Assembly: GCA_037957365.1 (NCBI GenBank)
Contig: JARHVA010001175.1
Location: forward strand, 1,583,501 to 1,647,500
Source of the DNA: Torreya grandis
Lineage: Eukaryota; Streptophyta; Pinopsida; Cupressales; Taxaceae
Reading direction: 5' to 3'
DNA length: 64,000 nucleotides
Shown: positions 1-11,085 of the stretch, in pieces
Numbering within the stretch: the stretch's first letter is position 1
Layout: every line of letters begins with the position of its first letter
Program-made: the position numbers and the translations under genes
The notes under the pieces: model-generated
The model's input: only the letters and a program-made list of their open reading frames with translations
The model's database searches: none
What the model was told of the DNA's origin: nothing

Positions 1-466
1 AAAGGGTAGATCCTTGATTGATATTTCTCAAATGTACAAGACTAAGATAATATAAATATTTAGTTTTAGTATATACACCAAGAGGCATAAAAATGAGGGA
101 ACCTAGAAGCACAAAATAGGTGATAAGTTGTAAAAATTAAGGGTGTAAGATAATGATAAGTGAGCCTAAATGTAATGATAAGGTAGGTGAGACTAGACCA
201 AGAGGTTTAGATAAATCAAGTAAGTTGAAACACAAGATGATTATAGAAACATAAAAATAGTATTAGTATAAAATATAAATCAAATGTCTAAATAATTATA
301 AGAAAAATGAATGCACCTTTAACAAGGTACACTCATAACTTGGATCATCTGTCTCAAAATATTTATTGAAGTTTAATTTGTTTGTATTTAACTTAATTAT
401 GTGTGTGATATTTTAAGAAGGTGAAATTATCATAATTTGTACTCAAGGATAAGTAAGGGTGAGGTT
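1..466. other. AT-rich intergenic DNA, nothing recognised
   Basis: No ORF with protein-like composition, no repeat structure and no RNA gene could be recognised here. The composition resembles the rest of the left arm: AT-rich with very few CpG dinucleotides. Confidence 0.5.
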
Positions 467-676
467 TGCCATGTAATTAGCCCCCAAGTGTGCATTAAGG
501 TAAGTATGGGAAATAGAAGGAGCCATGAATTTTGAAATAAGATAAGAATGGGAATCATAAGATGCCTCAACATCTAAAGTGAGAAAATCATGGGAATTAA
601 AATGAGCCCCAAAGTCTAAACTAAAATAAGAGTGTGGAACCATAATATTCCCCAACATGTGAAGTGAAAAAAGTAT
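467..676 (-). repeat. 42-bp tandem repeat encoding a 14-residue peptide repeat
   Basis: Read on the minus strand, this stretch is open and made of five successive 14-residue units. Four begin with His (HSYFSLDFGAHFNS, HDFLTLDVEASYDS, HSYLISKFMAPSIS, HTYLNAHLGANYMA). The shared pattern is His, a polar residue, an aromatic, then a hydrophobic core and a final Ser or Ala. The DNA units have diverged, but the 42-nt period, a multiple of three, and the open frame persist over all five units. I do not recognise the protein. The lack of a flanking ORF suggests a fragment of a repeat-borne gene rather than a working host gene. Confidence 0.55.
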
Positions 677-1550
677 GGGCATCATACGATTCTAAAACAT
701 GTGAGGTATAGTTATATTATATTTAATGTTGGGGTTGATTTCAACATTGTGATTACCTTTGTTGTCATATTTTATGTAATTTTATCTCATAGTAAAAATA
801 AATTATCATCTTAGGTATTTTTTTATCTTTCAAAGGTTTTTTTAAAAATTTATCTATAGTATCAACCATGCCAAGGTAGTTATGATTCTCTATTATATTT
901 TTTATTGTATCGACCTAGTTGATACAGTTGGATTTATTTGAATTTTTTAAAACTATATTATGTCCAATATAGTTGGAATTTGTTGACATGTGTTGGTTAA
1001 TGATAGATGATATAGTTATAAACATTTATATGTTGGATAATAAATTAATCTAAGTTTGGGTGAGTTTGAATTATATCTTAGATGATAAAATTATAAATTT
1101 TATAAGTGATTTCATGGCCAATATAGTTAAATGTGTATATATCTTGGTTGATACAATTAAAAAAACTAGAAGTTTTTAGAAGTGACTTGGAATTGAGTAC
1201 ATCAATATTATCTCATTTTTTAGATTCTAATTTTTTTAAGGGGATTGAGACTATAATTAAATTGTGTAAGAGGCATGAATAGTTATATAAGTTTTAGGAG
1301 TTATTTTGGGCTGATTTTGAGCATTGGTATTAGAATATTTATGAGCTATAATGTGCTTCATTCCATTCATGTGAACTAATCACTCTTCATGAGTTGACAT
1401 TTTGGAAAATTTTGTTTATAGAGTATGGGTTTTGATATAATTTGGTAATTTTTTGACTCATCCACCTAGGATCTTATAGGGGTGTAGTGGCATGAGAGTG
1501 GAAAAAATTACATCATTCTCATCATCACATAAATCAAGGAGAGATTTTTA
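677..1550. other. AT-rich intergenic DNA, nothing recognised
   Basis: No coding potential, RNA gene or repeat boundary could be supported in this stretch. Confidence 0.45.
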
Positions 1551-1704
1551 AAAATGGGAATATCATCATACATATTTTTATCCATGCCATTAGGGATGAG
1601 AATATTTTTTGTGGGATATTTGATCATTCTTGGTTCATTAAAAATTGGAATATTATTATAGGGATATTTTTCCATACTATAAGAGTTATCTATGAGATCC
1701 CCAA

Positions 1705-1900
1705 TCAGCTATGATCATCATAAATTTGAATTTCATTATAGGTATATTTGTCCATGTTATAATTTTTAAAAATGTGAATATCATCATATATATCTTCATC
1801 CACATGATAAGTGTCAAAAATGGTAATATCATCATATATATCTTTAGCCATGGGATAAGTGTCAAAAATAGAAACATTTTCATGGATATCATTCACCCTG
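1705..1900 (-). repeat. 48-bp tandem repeat encoding a 16-residue peptide repeat
   Basis: The minus strand encodes consecutive 16-residue units VSIFDTYPMAKDIYDD, ITIFDTYHVDEDIYDD and IHIFKNYNMDKYTYNE, followed by a partial unit. DNA units start about every 48-49 bp, near 1722, 1771, 1820 and 1867. Related single units lie near 1551 and 1639, so the array once extended further left. An upstream in-frame TGA (minus strand) and no other coding sequence leave this as an isolated fragment. The function is unknown. The acidic Asp/Tyr-rich repeat does not match a family I can name. Confidence 0.55.
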
Positions 1901-2091
1901 GGAAATATAATGATTTCTTTTGGTTGAGAAAATTTTCACCATGGGGAGTTGCCTTCAATGGTATAAATTTAAGGAATAAATTATCAACCCATGATAAATC
2001 TAAATGGGTTAAAATTCACTATAAAAATCCTAAGATGATAAATCATTAAAAATGATGAAAAAAGATAAGAATCAATGAAAATAAACTAAAA

Positions 2092-2288
2092 ATGTGAACA
2101 TCACCCAACATAGTGGTGGGGTAAGATTCACATTGGTTTCACCAAAATTTAATGTGATGAAATTTTTATAGTGATAATAAGTGAGAAAAAATGAAATTTG
2201 AAAATTACACAACACAATAGTTGAGTAAGATTTGTGTGGGGTTCACCAAAATTTAATGATGGTGAAGACAATGTGATGAAAAATTTGT
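2092..2288. repeat. ~105-bp tandem repeat, two units left of element D
   Basis: Two diverged copies of one unit start near 2092 and 2197. Both contain a gtgaa..atcac/ttac-ccaaca core, a g(t/g)gtaagatt block and ttcaccaaaatttaat. A third copy is found at about 11,005-11,085, directly beyond the right LTR of element D. This suggests that D inserted into the middle of a tandem array. Confidence 0.55.
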
Positions 2289-2293
2289 CTGAG

Positions 2294-2871
2294 TGTGATA
2301 TGAACTCACATAACCACATGATCACTCCTATACATAATTACCACAACCATAGTGAATCCATCACAGATATTAATCACACAACAAACATTATACACACTAA
2401 ATTATCTTCATTATTTCTTCAAATGAATATATAAATCTATAGTTCTCTCTTCTTAATACATTGAAGAAGCACAAGGAGTGCCTAATAAATAGGCTATTGA
2501 GTTGGTTTCATAATAACTTCTTGGTTTTGGTGATCAACCCAAATATATTAAATTTTATAAATTGGTGCACAATAATATATTATTCATACACACATAGAAA
2601 AACAATCCAATAACTATAACAAAACTCCAAATCAAGCTTAACTCTATGAGTGGATGTGAACATAGATAAAGACATAACTAGTTTGGAAATAACTCAAAAT
2701 AGTAGCCAATAGGTGCACAATAATATATTATTCATACACACATATAAAAACAATCCAATAACTATAACAAAACTCCAAATCAAGCTTAACTCTATGAGTG
2801 GATGTGAACATAGATAAAGACATAACTAATTTAGAAATAACTCAAAATAGTAGCCAATGTGAACACAACTA
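2294..2871 (-). repeat. 3' LTR of element D
   Basis: In plus orientation it begins tgtgatatgaac, matching tgtaatattcac of the other LTR, and ends at aacta against aacca in the partner. It is about 150 bp longer than its partner because of an internal 148-bp tandem duplication (2564-2711 and 2712-2858). Apart from that the two copies align throughout, for example gaagcacaaggagt and aaatcaagcttaact. Confidence 0.7.
2564..2858. repeat. 148-bp tandem duplication inside the 3' LTR of D
   Basis: Two adjacent copies start with ggtgcacaataatatatt at 2564 and 2712. They differ at only a few positions, such as agaaaa/taaaa and ctagtttgg/ctaatttag. The other LTR has a single copy. The duplication is therefore younger than the insertion of D. 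Confidence 0.85.
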
Positions 2872-2889
2872 ATCCATCACCCCTTTAAG
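2872..2889 (-). promoter_or_regulatory. Polypurine tract of element D
   Basis: On the minus strand this reads aaaggggtgatggat immediately before the 3' LTR. That is the expected place and composition for the plus-strand primer of LTR retrotransposition. Confidence 0.5.
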
Positions 2890-4658
2890 TTTATAATAGT
2901 GAGTTATAAAAGATAAAACAAATTTATTGATTGGGTCTCAACAACTAGGCTTGATCATGTATATGTGTATAACATCAAAATGAAATACAAAAGTGTCCTT
3001 ATGGTAACCAATCCATCTTATAAAAATACATATATGTTAATTAATTATAACTATGAATTCAAATAGGAACTCATACTCTATATGAGGCTCACTCAATTAA
3101 AAAACACTAATCATAAAATTGGGGGGGAAAGTTACCATGGATGAAATTTATCATTACAAGGTACCCAAAAAGTAATAGAACCACATTATGATTGGAGAAA
3201 ATAACATATAGTATATTTCATCCCAAGAATCCCAACTAAAAATCTTAATACAATTTTATATTAGGTGCACATGATGGGTTATAATAAAAAATGTAATCAA
3301 TTAACCTCCTAAAAATGAACATGTGGTACGTCAAGGGTTAGTAAGGAGCACAACACCTAAAGTAGTATATGCACACACTATTTCATAATTTTTAATTTGG
3401 TGTAGTGACTCAAAAAACATATTTTTATGATTGGTACAATCCACTGAAAAAATTAAAATTCTAACACTAAGCTTCACCAAACTAGCTACTCTTTAGGAGA
3501 TCAAAACTCTCAACAAATATAAAGTATATTATCAACATCAAAGATAAAGATATAAATATATTAATAATATGTCTCTAGGGGTGATGGAATAGTCAACAAA
3601 TGAATGTTAAAGTTCACAATATGAATCATACACACATGGAAAAAATAACTCCATGACTCTCAATCTGACTACAAATAAAGGTCCCATACAATAAAAATAT
3701 CACCAAGCGATGTAAGAAAGTCCACAATGTAGTCAAGTTGTATTAGATGACAATTATGAAATGAGAGATGTAGGATCCAAAAACACATTTTCCTAACATA
3801 GATCTCAAATAACCAAGGATCATCAAAAGGCATGAGGATAAATGTGTGGTCGAAGAAGTTGAGTGGTGGAGGAACCTTGCCTGTAGAATACTCTCAAAGA
3901 ATGTTGTTGATGCTACCAAGAATTATCAAAATACATCCCAAATGAACATAAATTTTGGATTAATATTTCTACATGTGAATGGGTGTAAATTGCACAGTAT
4001 AATAATGTAAGGTAATGTCTAAAGAAGTGTTAAGTGGATCATGTTTGACCATTTTAGTCTCATGTTTTTTAGGCTTGAGTGTAGGTGTAGAAGATCCCAT
4101 TTATAGCTCACTATCCTCATAAAGAGTGGAGAAAACCAAATATGGATCTATATCAAAATATCATAATGAAAAATCTACATCATAAATAATGCCATGCCTA
4201 GTAATCTATGAAATGGGTTGTATAGGGGTAAAAATACCATGTAGATACTTACCAATTCCCACAATTCAAGTAGTGTGACCAATGAAATGAAGAATGTGAG
4301 ATAAAAAAAGTAGTGGTATGATTCACAAAATAATAAGGCTTATATGTAGGTGGAACTAAATTGGTACGTGTAGAGTGGGAAATAATAGTATACCTAAAAG
4401 TATCATCTACATTAAGAGAAACAAAACAAACAATGGGTTTCTAAGGATCTAGTAGATCACATGGTAAAAATGCATCAAGAAGATGTGTACCAAACTTATT
4501 AATAGTACATGGTTGACTAATAACATGGGCATGAGTGTCCAACATATGAGTATGATGTGTACTAACAATTTTCTTTTATAGATATAATATTATGACATCT
4601 TATTTGTGAATCAAGAAGCATACAAGAGAATTTTGTTCATTAGTTTCATGTTTTCTTC
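2890..4658 (-). other. Degenerate interior of element D
   Basis: The minus strand shows short protein-like stretches separated by stops and frame changes, for example KPKKHETKMVKHD near 4.05 kb. None could be assigned to a pol domain. No other gene, RNA or repeat is supported here. Confidence 0.35.
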
Positions 4659-5363
4659 CTAAAGTGATAGGAAAGAGGCCATATGATCAATGGGGTCTCT
4701 CAATTTCTGGTATGTTACTATTAATAATAAAACTAGAATAATTAATAAGAGAAATAATAATAAAATCAAAATGTCCATTAGTATGTGGAGGAGGTGTAGA
4801 TACCTCATCCAAATTAAAACCATTAAAAAATATGAAACATGAGCATTGAGAAGAGGTGGTATAAATGTCTCATCCTTAAGAAATGATTCCTCACTAATAA
4901 ATGAAGGAGAACAAGAACCAAAATAAGGATGATTAGATGACAAAGATTCCTCGCCATTGATAATTACACACTCACAAATGGGAGATGATGGTGGAGAGAC
5001 ATCAAAAATGTCACTAAGAAAAATCTCACTATGAGAAGGAGGTAAAGGAAGTGGAATCATGGGAGGTGAAGTGACCTCTCTAAATAATGTTTAAATAATG
5101 TCCCAAGCTTCCTTAGATAACATGTAATGCAAAATATGTGAATGTAAACTATCTTAAACATGGAGTAAAATGAAAAAAAGTGCCTCATTTTTTAGGGATG
5201 CAATCCACATAATATCATCCTCATCTATAAAGTTTAAAAAGTCACCAAGTATATCTCTCCATAATCCTTTTATCTATAAGTTCATCTGCATTTTAGTTTT
5301 CCATATGGTATAGTTAGATAATTTTAGGGGTTTAATCATAAAATACTCTTTACTTAGAGACAT
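4659..5363 (-). pseudogene. Copia-type gag remnant of element D
   Basis: Starting from ATG at 5363, the minus strand shows the opening of a Copia gag: KLSNYTIWKTKMQMNL, then IKGLWRDILGDF, then SLHSHILHYMLSKEAWD. This matches the usual order (a substrate-like NY..W motif, a KGLW helix, and the SxxEAWD box of the UBN2/DUF4219 family). Gag would build the virus-like particle. Three stops lie in frame, all where Gln fits (CAG to TAG or CAA to TAA). Beyond it comes a Pro/Ser-rich acidic stretch (SPPSSPICEC region) that changes frame once near 4,830 at an A-run. No CCHC knuckle was seen. The copy is dead. Confidence 0.7.
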
Positions 5364-5406
5364 TAAATGGTAAAAAATAGCCAAATGAGAAAAAAATGAT
5401 CCCTAG

Positions 5407-5416
5407 AATGGATGTT
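5407..5416. repeat. Target-site duplication, left of insert F
   Basis: The 10-mer aatggatgtt here is repeated at 7329-7338, exactly bracketing insert F. Confidence 0.65.
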
Positions 5417-7328
5417 TTAGATTAAGGTAAAAACAAGTTTTGAAGGGACCCCGAAACCCTGAACAAAAGGAGAAAGATAAAACATTATCGTCCACAGGCA
5501 AGCCTTAAGCTTACTTCACCAAAGTAACAAAACCAAGAAATAAAGACCTAAAGCTAACAAACGAACAACCAAAGATAGACCCCGAGTTTTATAGAGACCT
5601 GGAAACTCCATAGTAAAAGTTCAAAAAACCAGGTACCAAGACCAAAAAACACAACCAACTAGTAGAACCAACTAAAAGAGTGAGGAACTATTATTCTAGT
5701 TCCAATATCATCTTCACTACTTCCTTACCTTTTGCAACAGTGTCCAGGATGGCAGCAATCGCCTGCGTAGATCCCTCTTGCATTGCTTTTTTTCTTGAGC
5801 TTTGTCTAGTTCTCTTGCTAGGCCCCTCCAAAGTTTTGATTTCCTCATTTGCTCTTTTTCCAATGTTGACAACAGTAGTAAAAATGCTAGAGGTTACCTC
5901 CTCCATCTTTAATCTACTTTCCTTTATGAGTTCCCTTAGGTTGTTCTCATAATCTTTGATTTTTATGGGAATATCCCTCAACTACTTTTCCATATTATTG
6001 ATTTTGTTTCAAACTGCCTCCTGTTTACCCTCCATTGTTTCCATTTTCCTATTGATTTCCATTATCTCCTTATGCATCCATAAATAAAATTGTAGAGTAC
6101 CATCAGCTTTGCAATTGGCCACTCTAGTAGGTTCATCATTCCACCTTTTATCACTCCAACCTTCTGTGTTCTTTTTAGGACTGCTTCCAACTTTTTCAAT
6201 ATAGTCCTCCATTTCCATTCTTTTTTGTTCCTTTGTTTCAGCAGGGCTTTCTTTTATGTTACTTACTTCCTTTACTTGAGCTCCCATTTCCAATATTTGG
6301 TTAGCAACCTAAACTAGATTTTCATTTTCATTAATCAGATCAGGGTCCTCAGCAGGATCATCTAGATCTTCTTGAATTCCTCAAACACTTCCTGGTTTCC
6401 CTCAAACTCATGGTTGTTGTTTTCAGACTTTTCCTCTATAGTGACTCCTTTCTCATTCTTATCTTGCGCTTCTTCTTCCTCACTAGAATTTGAATGCCTG
6501 CTTTCTATTCCTCCTTCTTCCTCTAGACTCTCCTCCCCTATGTTTTTAGAACTTTCCCACTCTATTTCCTCATCAACAGTCTGGTTATTGAAGCTTGAGA
6601 TTTTGAATTTATCTTTTTCATTCCATTTTACTATTTCTTTCTTATTACTCCGTAAATCCTTATATTTTCCTGGATAAGGATTCTTTACAATGGCCTTATT
6701 ATTACAATGCCCTTTAATTATAATAATTAACTCCTCATGCAGGATGGGATGATATTCCTTTTTCTTATGTGCAAACAGACTTTGGAGTAAGGAAAAACAC
6801 AGATAAAAAGGAAAGGAGATTCTTACTTTGTGTTTGAAGTGATTGAGAAATACAAAGTGAAATTTGTGGACTCTTTTGCTTCTTCCATCTAGTATGAAGT
6901 ACTCATGAATATAGCATAAGACGTCCCTCCAGATGCCCTTAATCTGATCCAATTCAAAAAAATCTCCACTTTTTTCCAGCTGCTGCTCCTCAGCATCCGT
7001 TTTAGGGAACTTGCAAAAAGCGTCATTAGAAATGCTTGTCTGTTTTGAAAATTTTATTCCCTCCATTGGAAGCCCCATCACCTCTGCTATGAATTCCTCT
7101 GTGAGATTCACCATAATGCCATGCAAGGTAACCCTATCATCAATCCAATTTTTGAAAAAAGCCATTGTGATATGAGGTTTTGAGCCATGAAGCCGTTCCA
7201 TGTAACTCACAACCTTTCCTCTCTGCAGTATCTTCCAGACATCTTCTTTTGCTCTCCACTCTTTGAAATATTTGGGTTCCTACTTCCTTGGTTCTCCTTT
7301 CCTATTGCAAGCCATATGAATCTCCTTT
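5417..7328 (-). mobile_element. Insert F: 1.9-kb LTR-less insertion carrying one unknown ORF
   Basis: The unit is bounded by a perfect 10-bp direct repeat and has no LTRs and no terminal inverted repeats that I can see. In minus orientation it starts 13 nt before an ATG and ends in a GC-richer trailer (cagggtttcggggtccc, then tttttaccttaatctaa). A direct repeat of this length with an A-rich 3' boundary fits target-primed retroposition by LINE machinery in trans, or a 5'-truncated LINE-like element (inference). It inserted 54 bp upstream of the gag start of element D, in the same orientation. Confidence 0.6.
5691..7315 (-). pseudogene. Unknown ORF of insert F, ~500 residues, repeat-borne
   Basis: From ATG at 7315 the frame gives MACNRKGEPRK, a TAG (7280-7282), then a compact N-terminal region. 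This includes ILQRGKVVSYMERLHG, VTLHGIMVNLTEEFIAEV, IWRDVLCYIHEYFILDGR and LNHFKHKVRISFPFYL. A long Glu/Ser-rich acidic stretch follows (about residues 245-315), and the C-terminal third is Lys/Glu-rich and looks coiled-coil, with a basic patch KRTRQSSRKKA. Defects are the TAG at codon 12, a 1-nt frameshift near 6375, and stops at 6309-6311, 6009-6011 and 5983-5985. At least three of these stops fit CAG to TAG. I do not recognise an enzymatic motif. The style resembles uncharacterised proteins repeated in conifer genomes (recollection, not a search). A regulatory or structural retroelement protein is possible but unproven. Confidence 0.6.
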
Positions 7329-7338
7329 AATGGATGTT
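7329..7338. repeat. Target-site duplication, right of insert F
   Basis: This is a second perfect copy of aatggatgtt. The flanking bases differ on both sides, so the match is limited to 10 bp. Confidence 0.65.
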
Positions 7339-10300
7339 AGTTACCATAAAAAATACATTTATGAGTACAAGTGGTAAAAAATAGGACAAAGCACACAAAA
7401 ATTAGAGGTTTCACTCCACTAAAAATGTGTCTTATATATAAATCTAAAAAAAAAATTGTATGTGAGGGGATCTTACTACCTATCAGATCAATCCTCACCC
7501 TCAAGTCTTTAACACTAACAATAAATTAACAAGGGGCCAAGGTATGTGGGTAATAGACCCCAATAGGGTCAAGGGATAATGTTCCTTATGGGTTTTAGGG
7601 TAGATCTCCTAGTGCATTCCATATTATATTATAGGTTAGGGTTGAAGGTAGTACCCTAGATGCTACAATAAATTTAAAGCTTTTATGGCCTTTAAATTTA
7701 CCCAAAAAACACTAAACTATCCAACAAAAGAATACCCCTTTTTTACATAAAAATTAGCCTCTAAATTGTGCCAAAAATAATATAATGCTCCTTTTTTAGA
7801 ATATCATTTTAGCACCACTTTAATAATCACCCCATTATGTGATGTCTACCATAAAATAAAATGGCCCCTCCCTTATACAAAAATGTCCCTCACAAAAAAA
7901 TATTCATTTGTCCACTTTCAAAAAGGGAATTAACATAAATTTACATTCTAAAAGGCAAAATCAAAATGCTTTATCTTCAAAAAATATTTTTTTTTCTTTA
8001 AAATTTTGACAAATATGATTTTTTGGTAAAAAAATTGGTAGTGGAGTTTTATCTCAATACCTATCACTTGATAATGACCTATCAAAAGATAAATTACCAC
8101 TTCACCAATGTTTAATTTTGAAATATTGCTTTTAAAATTTGCCTTTAAACCAATTTCAAAGGTCAAAAAATGAAAAAATAACCCATAAATACTAACATGT
8201 GTGTATTATGGATTAAATTGGTCAAAATACTCAAAATAAATTTTAGAAACTTATTTTTGTAGGATCTAGGGTGCATGGGTTGATCAAGGTTGTAAAAAAA
8301 AGCTTTTGAGAAGACTACAACACTATGCATTAGTAAATAAAATTTAGATCACAAGGGTTGTATGGCTAGATCTAAGGAGGTACAATCTATAAAAAACTAG
8401 TCCTTCATTTATTTGATTTTATTATATGTAGCTAAATCTAGAAAATACAATTATGTATACATCCTCAAGAAAGTTTATTAGAATCTATGAAAGAGCAAAT
8501 GCATCATGACCAAGTCCTAATATAACATCCCAAAAGGTTGTATAGTAGTATACATAGTTGTATGTCAAAATTTCACATGAATTTTAGGATAGTTTTCTAG
8601 GCTCCCACATAATCATATTTAAATATTTTAGTATGTATAACCTCCAAATATAATAAAAACATACAAGTATGAAGAATATGTTTTATCAATTTTAGAATTT
8701 ATGTGAAAGCCCTAGATGATAACACTATTATGTAAAATCAAGAGAAAATATTAAAAATATAACATTCACTAATTTGTAACTATTTTATTCTATAAAATTA
8801 CTAAAAATAAAAAACCTAAGGAGAAAAAAATACTTAGCTAAAAACTATGCCTCTAAGAGGAATATGGATATGAAACTTGTTGTGTAGAGAGGTCTAGTCA
8901 CTTGAATCAGGATCCTAGAACTAAATCTAGACTTGGAAAACCTAACTAAGGAGAGGACACTAGAGGGTGGCACTCTTATATAACCATGGCACTCATGTCT
9001 ACTTATAATGAGAAAACCAAGGTTTTTTGGTTTGTTGTGCATTTATCTATAGATCCTGTATCTAGTGTGGGAGCTTGCAATCACTTGTAGAGACCACTGT
9101 GTGATTGGTTTTCCTTCAAAAACCCTAGTTCCTTGACATGTGAAGGCCAATGCAAATCAATGGTAAAAAGGGTCACTGGCTAAATTTTGGTGAGACCTAA
9201 ACATCCCATGTGTTGAATGATACCTATATACCAATACTCTAAAGAGGGATCAAACTTCATGTCATTCTCCCATACTATGGTGGTGTTTTAATGACTAATG
9301 AAATATCCTAAATTTTGGTCCAATACTGATGTGATTATATGTTTTAACTATTACTTATGACCTATCACATGTACTTATACTTGAGCTCTAAGATAATAGG
9401 GTTGTATGTAATTAGAATTTAGAAAAATAGGTATTATGCTTTCAATGTGCAAGTGTAATTCTAGTTATTTTTAGTATCAAAGTCTCTTCCATGGAAAATG
9501 GTTTTAAAAGTTCTTATATAGGCATATCATTGAAAATACTTTAAATGGGGCTTCTTGGGGACATAGACTAACCTTCATATGGATTTAAATTTGGTACAGT
9601 AACTATTATTTGGTGAGAAGATAGGAGAGGGGGGAAGGACACTAGAATGGTGCACTCCCATCCCATAGGCACTCTTGTCCAATGGGTGATTTTATCATGT
9701 TGAGTATTAGAGGCAAGGCCAAAAAGATGTCTAAAGTTGACCAGGATAGGGATAGGTTTTTTAGGGGTCATTTATCATCTTATAAGAGTGTGTGTGATGG
9801 TCAAAAGTGATTAAAATGGACCCTAATATAGGTATAGAGCTAAGTGTGTAAAACAATGGTCACAAGTACACAATTTAGGTTAAATGTTAATTTTATGTGT
9901 ATAAAAAACACTAGGAAAACCTATCAATTTTATGTTCAAATAAATAAAACATTGTACATCTTGATCATAAGTGGCATAGCTAGGTCTAAGATGAAACTTG
10001 GAATAGTTATATAACTCCATATTTTTTTAGATTTCAAAAATTTGATTTGTATGGCCTATGGTGAGGACAAATTGTATTTTTGTAGGGAAACACTATAAAA
10101 ACCAAATAGTAGGTTTTTTTCTAGAAACATTATATGACTTGGTGCAAGATGGTCCCTCCAAATTTTAGAGGATAGTTGAATTAATTTATTAAACCCTTGT
10201 GCTTTCAAATTATGGTTTCTCAACTTATACAACATGAAGCATTCAAAAATAGTACATAATTTTCTTGGAAAAAATTCCAAACAAGAGAAATCTTATGAGA

Positions 10301-10518
10301 GAATAAAATATTTTTAGAACACATCAATAAAATACTATTTTTTCAATGTTAGGATCTAAAATATGTTAATAATGTTGGGAAGAAGATCTTAAACTTGTAA
10401 TCCTAGATAAAAAACCATAAAAAGGATTAGTATAGTCCAAAAGAAGATGATAAAATGTGTTGAAGATATGTAGGGAACTATTTTATAAGTCAACATTGAG
10501 TAATGGCTACATAGAGAA
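7339..10518 (-). other. Non-coding leader of element D
   Basis: This lies between the primer-binding site and insert F. It is AT-rich, with only short ORFs of low-complexity composition. Two related segments containing ggacactaga and a (g)gcactctt block lie near 8957 and 9638, perhaps a small internal repeat. No gene is supported. Confidence 0.4.
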
Positions 10519-10530
10519 GCTCTGATACCA
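10519..10530 (-). promoter_or_regulatory. Primer-binding site of element D (tRNA-Met type)
   Basis: Plus-strand gctctgatacca is the exact complement of TGGTATCAGAGC, the usual initiator-tRNA-Met primer site of plant Copia elements. It lies 8 nt from the LTR edge and fixes the element on the minus strand. Confidence 0.8.
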
Positions 10531-10538
10531 TTTAAAAG

Positions 10539-10964
10539 TGTAATATTCACTTGTGTGACCACAAGATCACTCTTACACACCATTACCATAACCATAACAA
10601 ATCCATCATAGACATTAAACACCAAAAAACATTATGTGTAATAAATTCTCTTCATTGTTTCCTCAATGGAATATACAAATCCATAGATTTCTCTTCCTAC
10701 TACCTAGGAGAAGCACAAGGAGTTCCTAATAAATATTCTATTAAGTTTGTTTCAAAAAAACTGTTTGGTTATTTTAATCAACCCAAATATAGGTAATTTT
10801 CTAAATAGGTGTAAAATAATATACTTTTTGTGCACACATAGAAAAATAATACAACTATAACAAAACTTCAGATCAAGCTTAACTTTGTGAGTAGGTATGA
10901 ATATAGCTAAATATAAAATTGGTTTAGAAATAACTCAAACTACTAGCCAGTGTGAAAATAACCA
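10539..10964 (-). repeat. 5' LTR of element D
   Basis: This is the partner of 2294-2871. On the minus strand it begins TG (complement of aacca) and ends near ttaca next to the primer-binding site. Substitutions and small indels against the partner are common. Confidence 0.7.
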
Positions 10965-11004
10965 CTCCAAAAAAATCAATGGCACTAAGAAGCAATAAAA
11001 ATAA

Positions 11005-11085
11005 TATGTGAAAATTACCCAACAAAATGGTGGGTTAAGATCCATGTTGGGTTCATCATAATTTATGTAGCATGGATATGGTCAA
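11005..11085. repeat. Third unit of the ~105-bp repeat, right of element D
   Basis: This unit is homologous to those at 2092-2288: it has the gtgaaaattacccaaca core, then gtgggttaagat, then gttcatcataattta. It sits about 40 bp beyond the end of the right LTR and continues the array interrupted by element D. Confidence 0.5.

Larger units (their letters stand above)
2294..10964 (-). mobile_element. Element D: old minus-strand Copia-like LTR retrotransposon without pol
   Basis: A direct repeat pair (2294-2871 and 10539-10964) brackets 7.7 kb. Just inside the right copy lies gctctgatacca, the complement of the plant Copia primer-binding site TGGTATCAGAGC, so the element reads on the minus strand. 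A purine-rich tract precedes the left copy in that orientation. The interior holds a Copia-type gag start at 5363 and degenerate coding sequence down to about 3.8 kb. No protease, integrase, reverse transcriptase or RNase H was recognised. Insert F (5417-7328) lies inside. The 5-bp flanks (ctgag, ctcca) no longer match, so no target duplication supports the ends. The LTRs have diverged clearly by eye, so the insertion is old. Confidence 0.7.

Noticed and set aside
5680..6677. Plus-strand ORFs at 5680-5952 and 6372-6677
   Set aside because: These Ser/Phe-rich frames are antisense shadows of the acidic and coiled-coil parts of the insert F ORF.
10519..10530. Possible tRNA fragment
   Set aside because: The 12-mer matches a tRNA-Met 3' end because it is a retroelement primer-binding site. 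No cloverleaf sequence surrounds it. The same holds at 18738 and 35322.
2289..10969. 5-bp target duplication for element D (ctgag / ctcca)
   Set aside because: Only the first two bases agree, so it is not usable as support for the ends.
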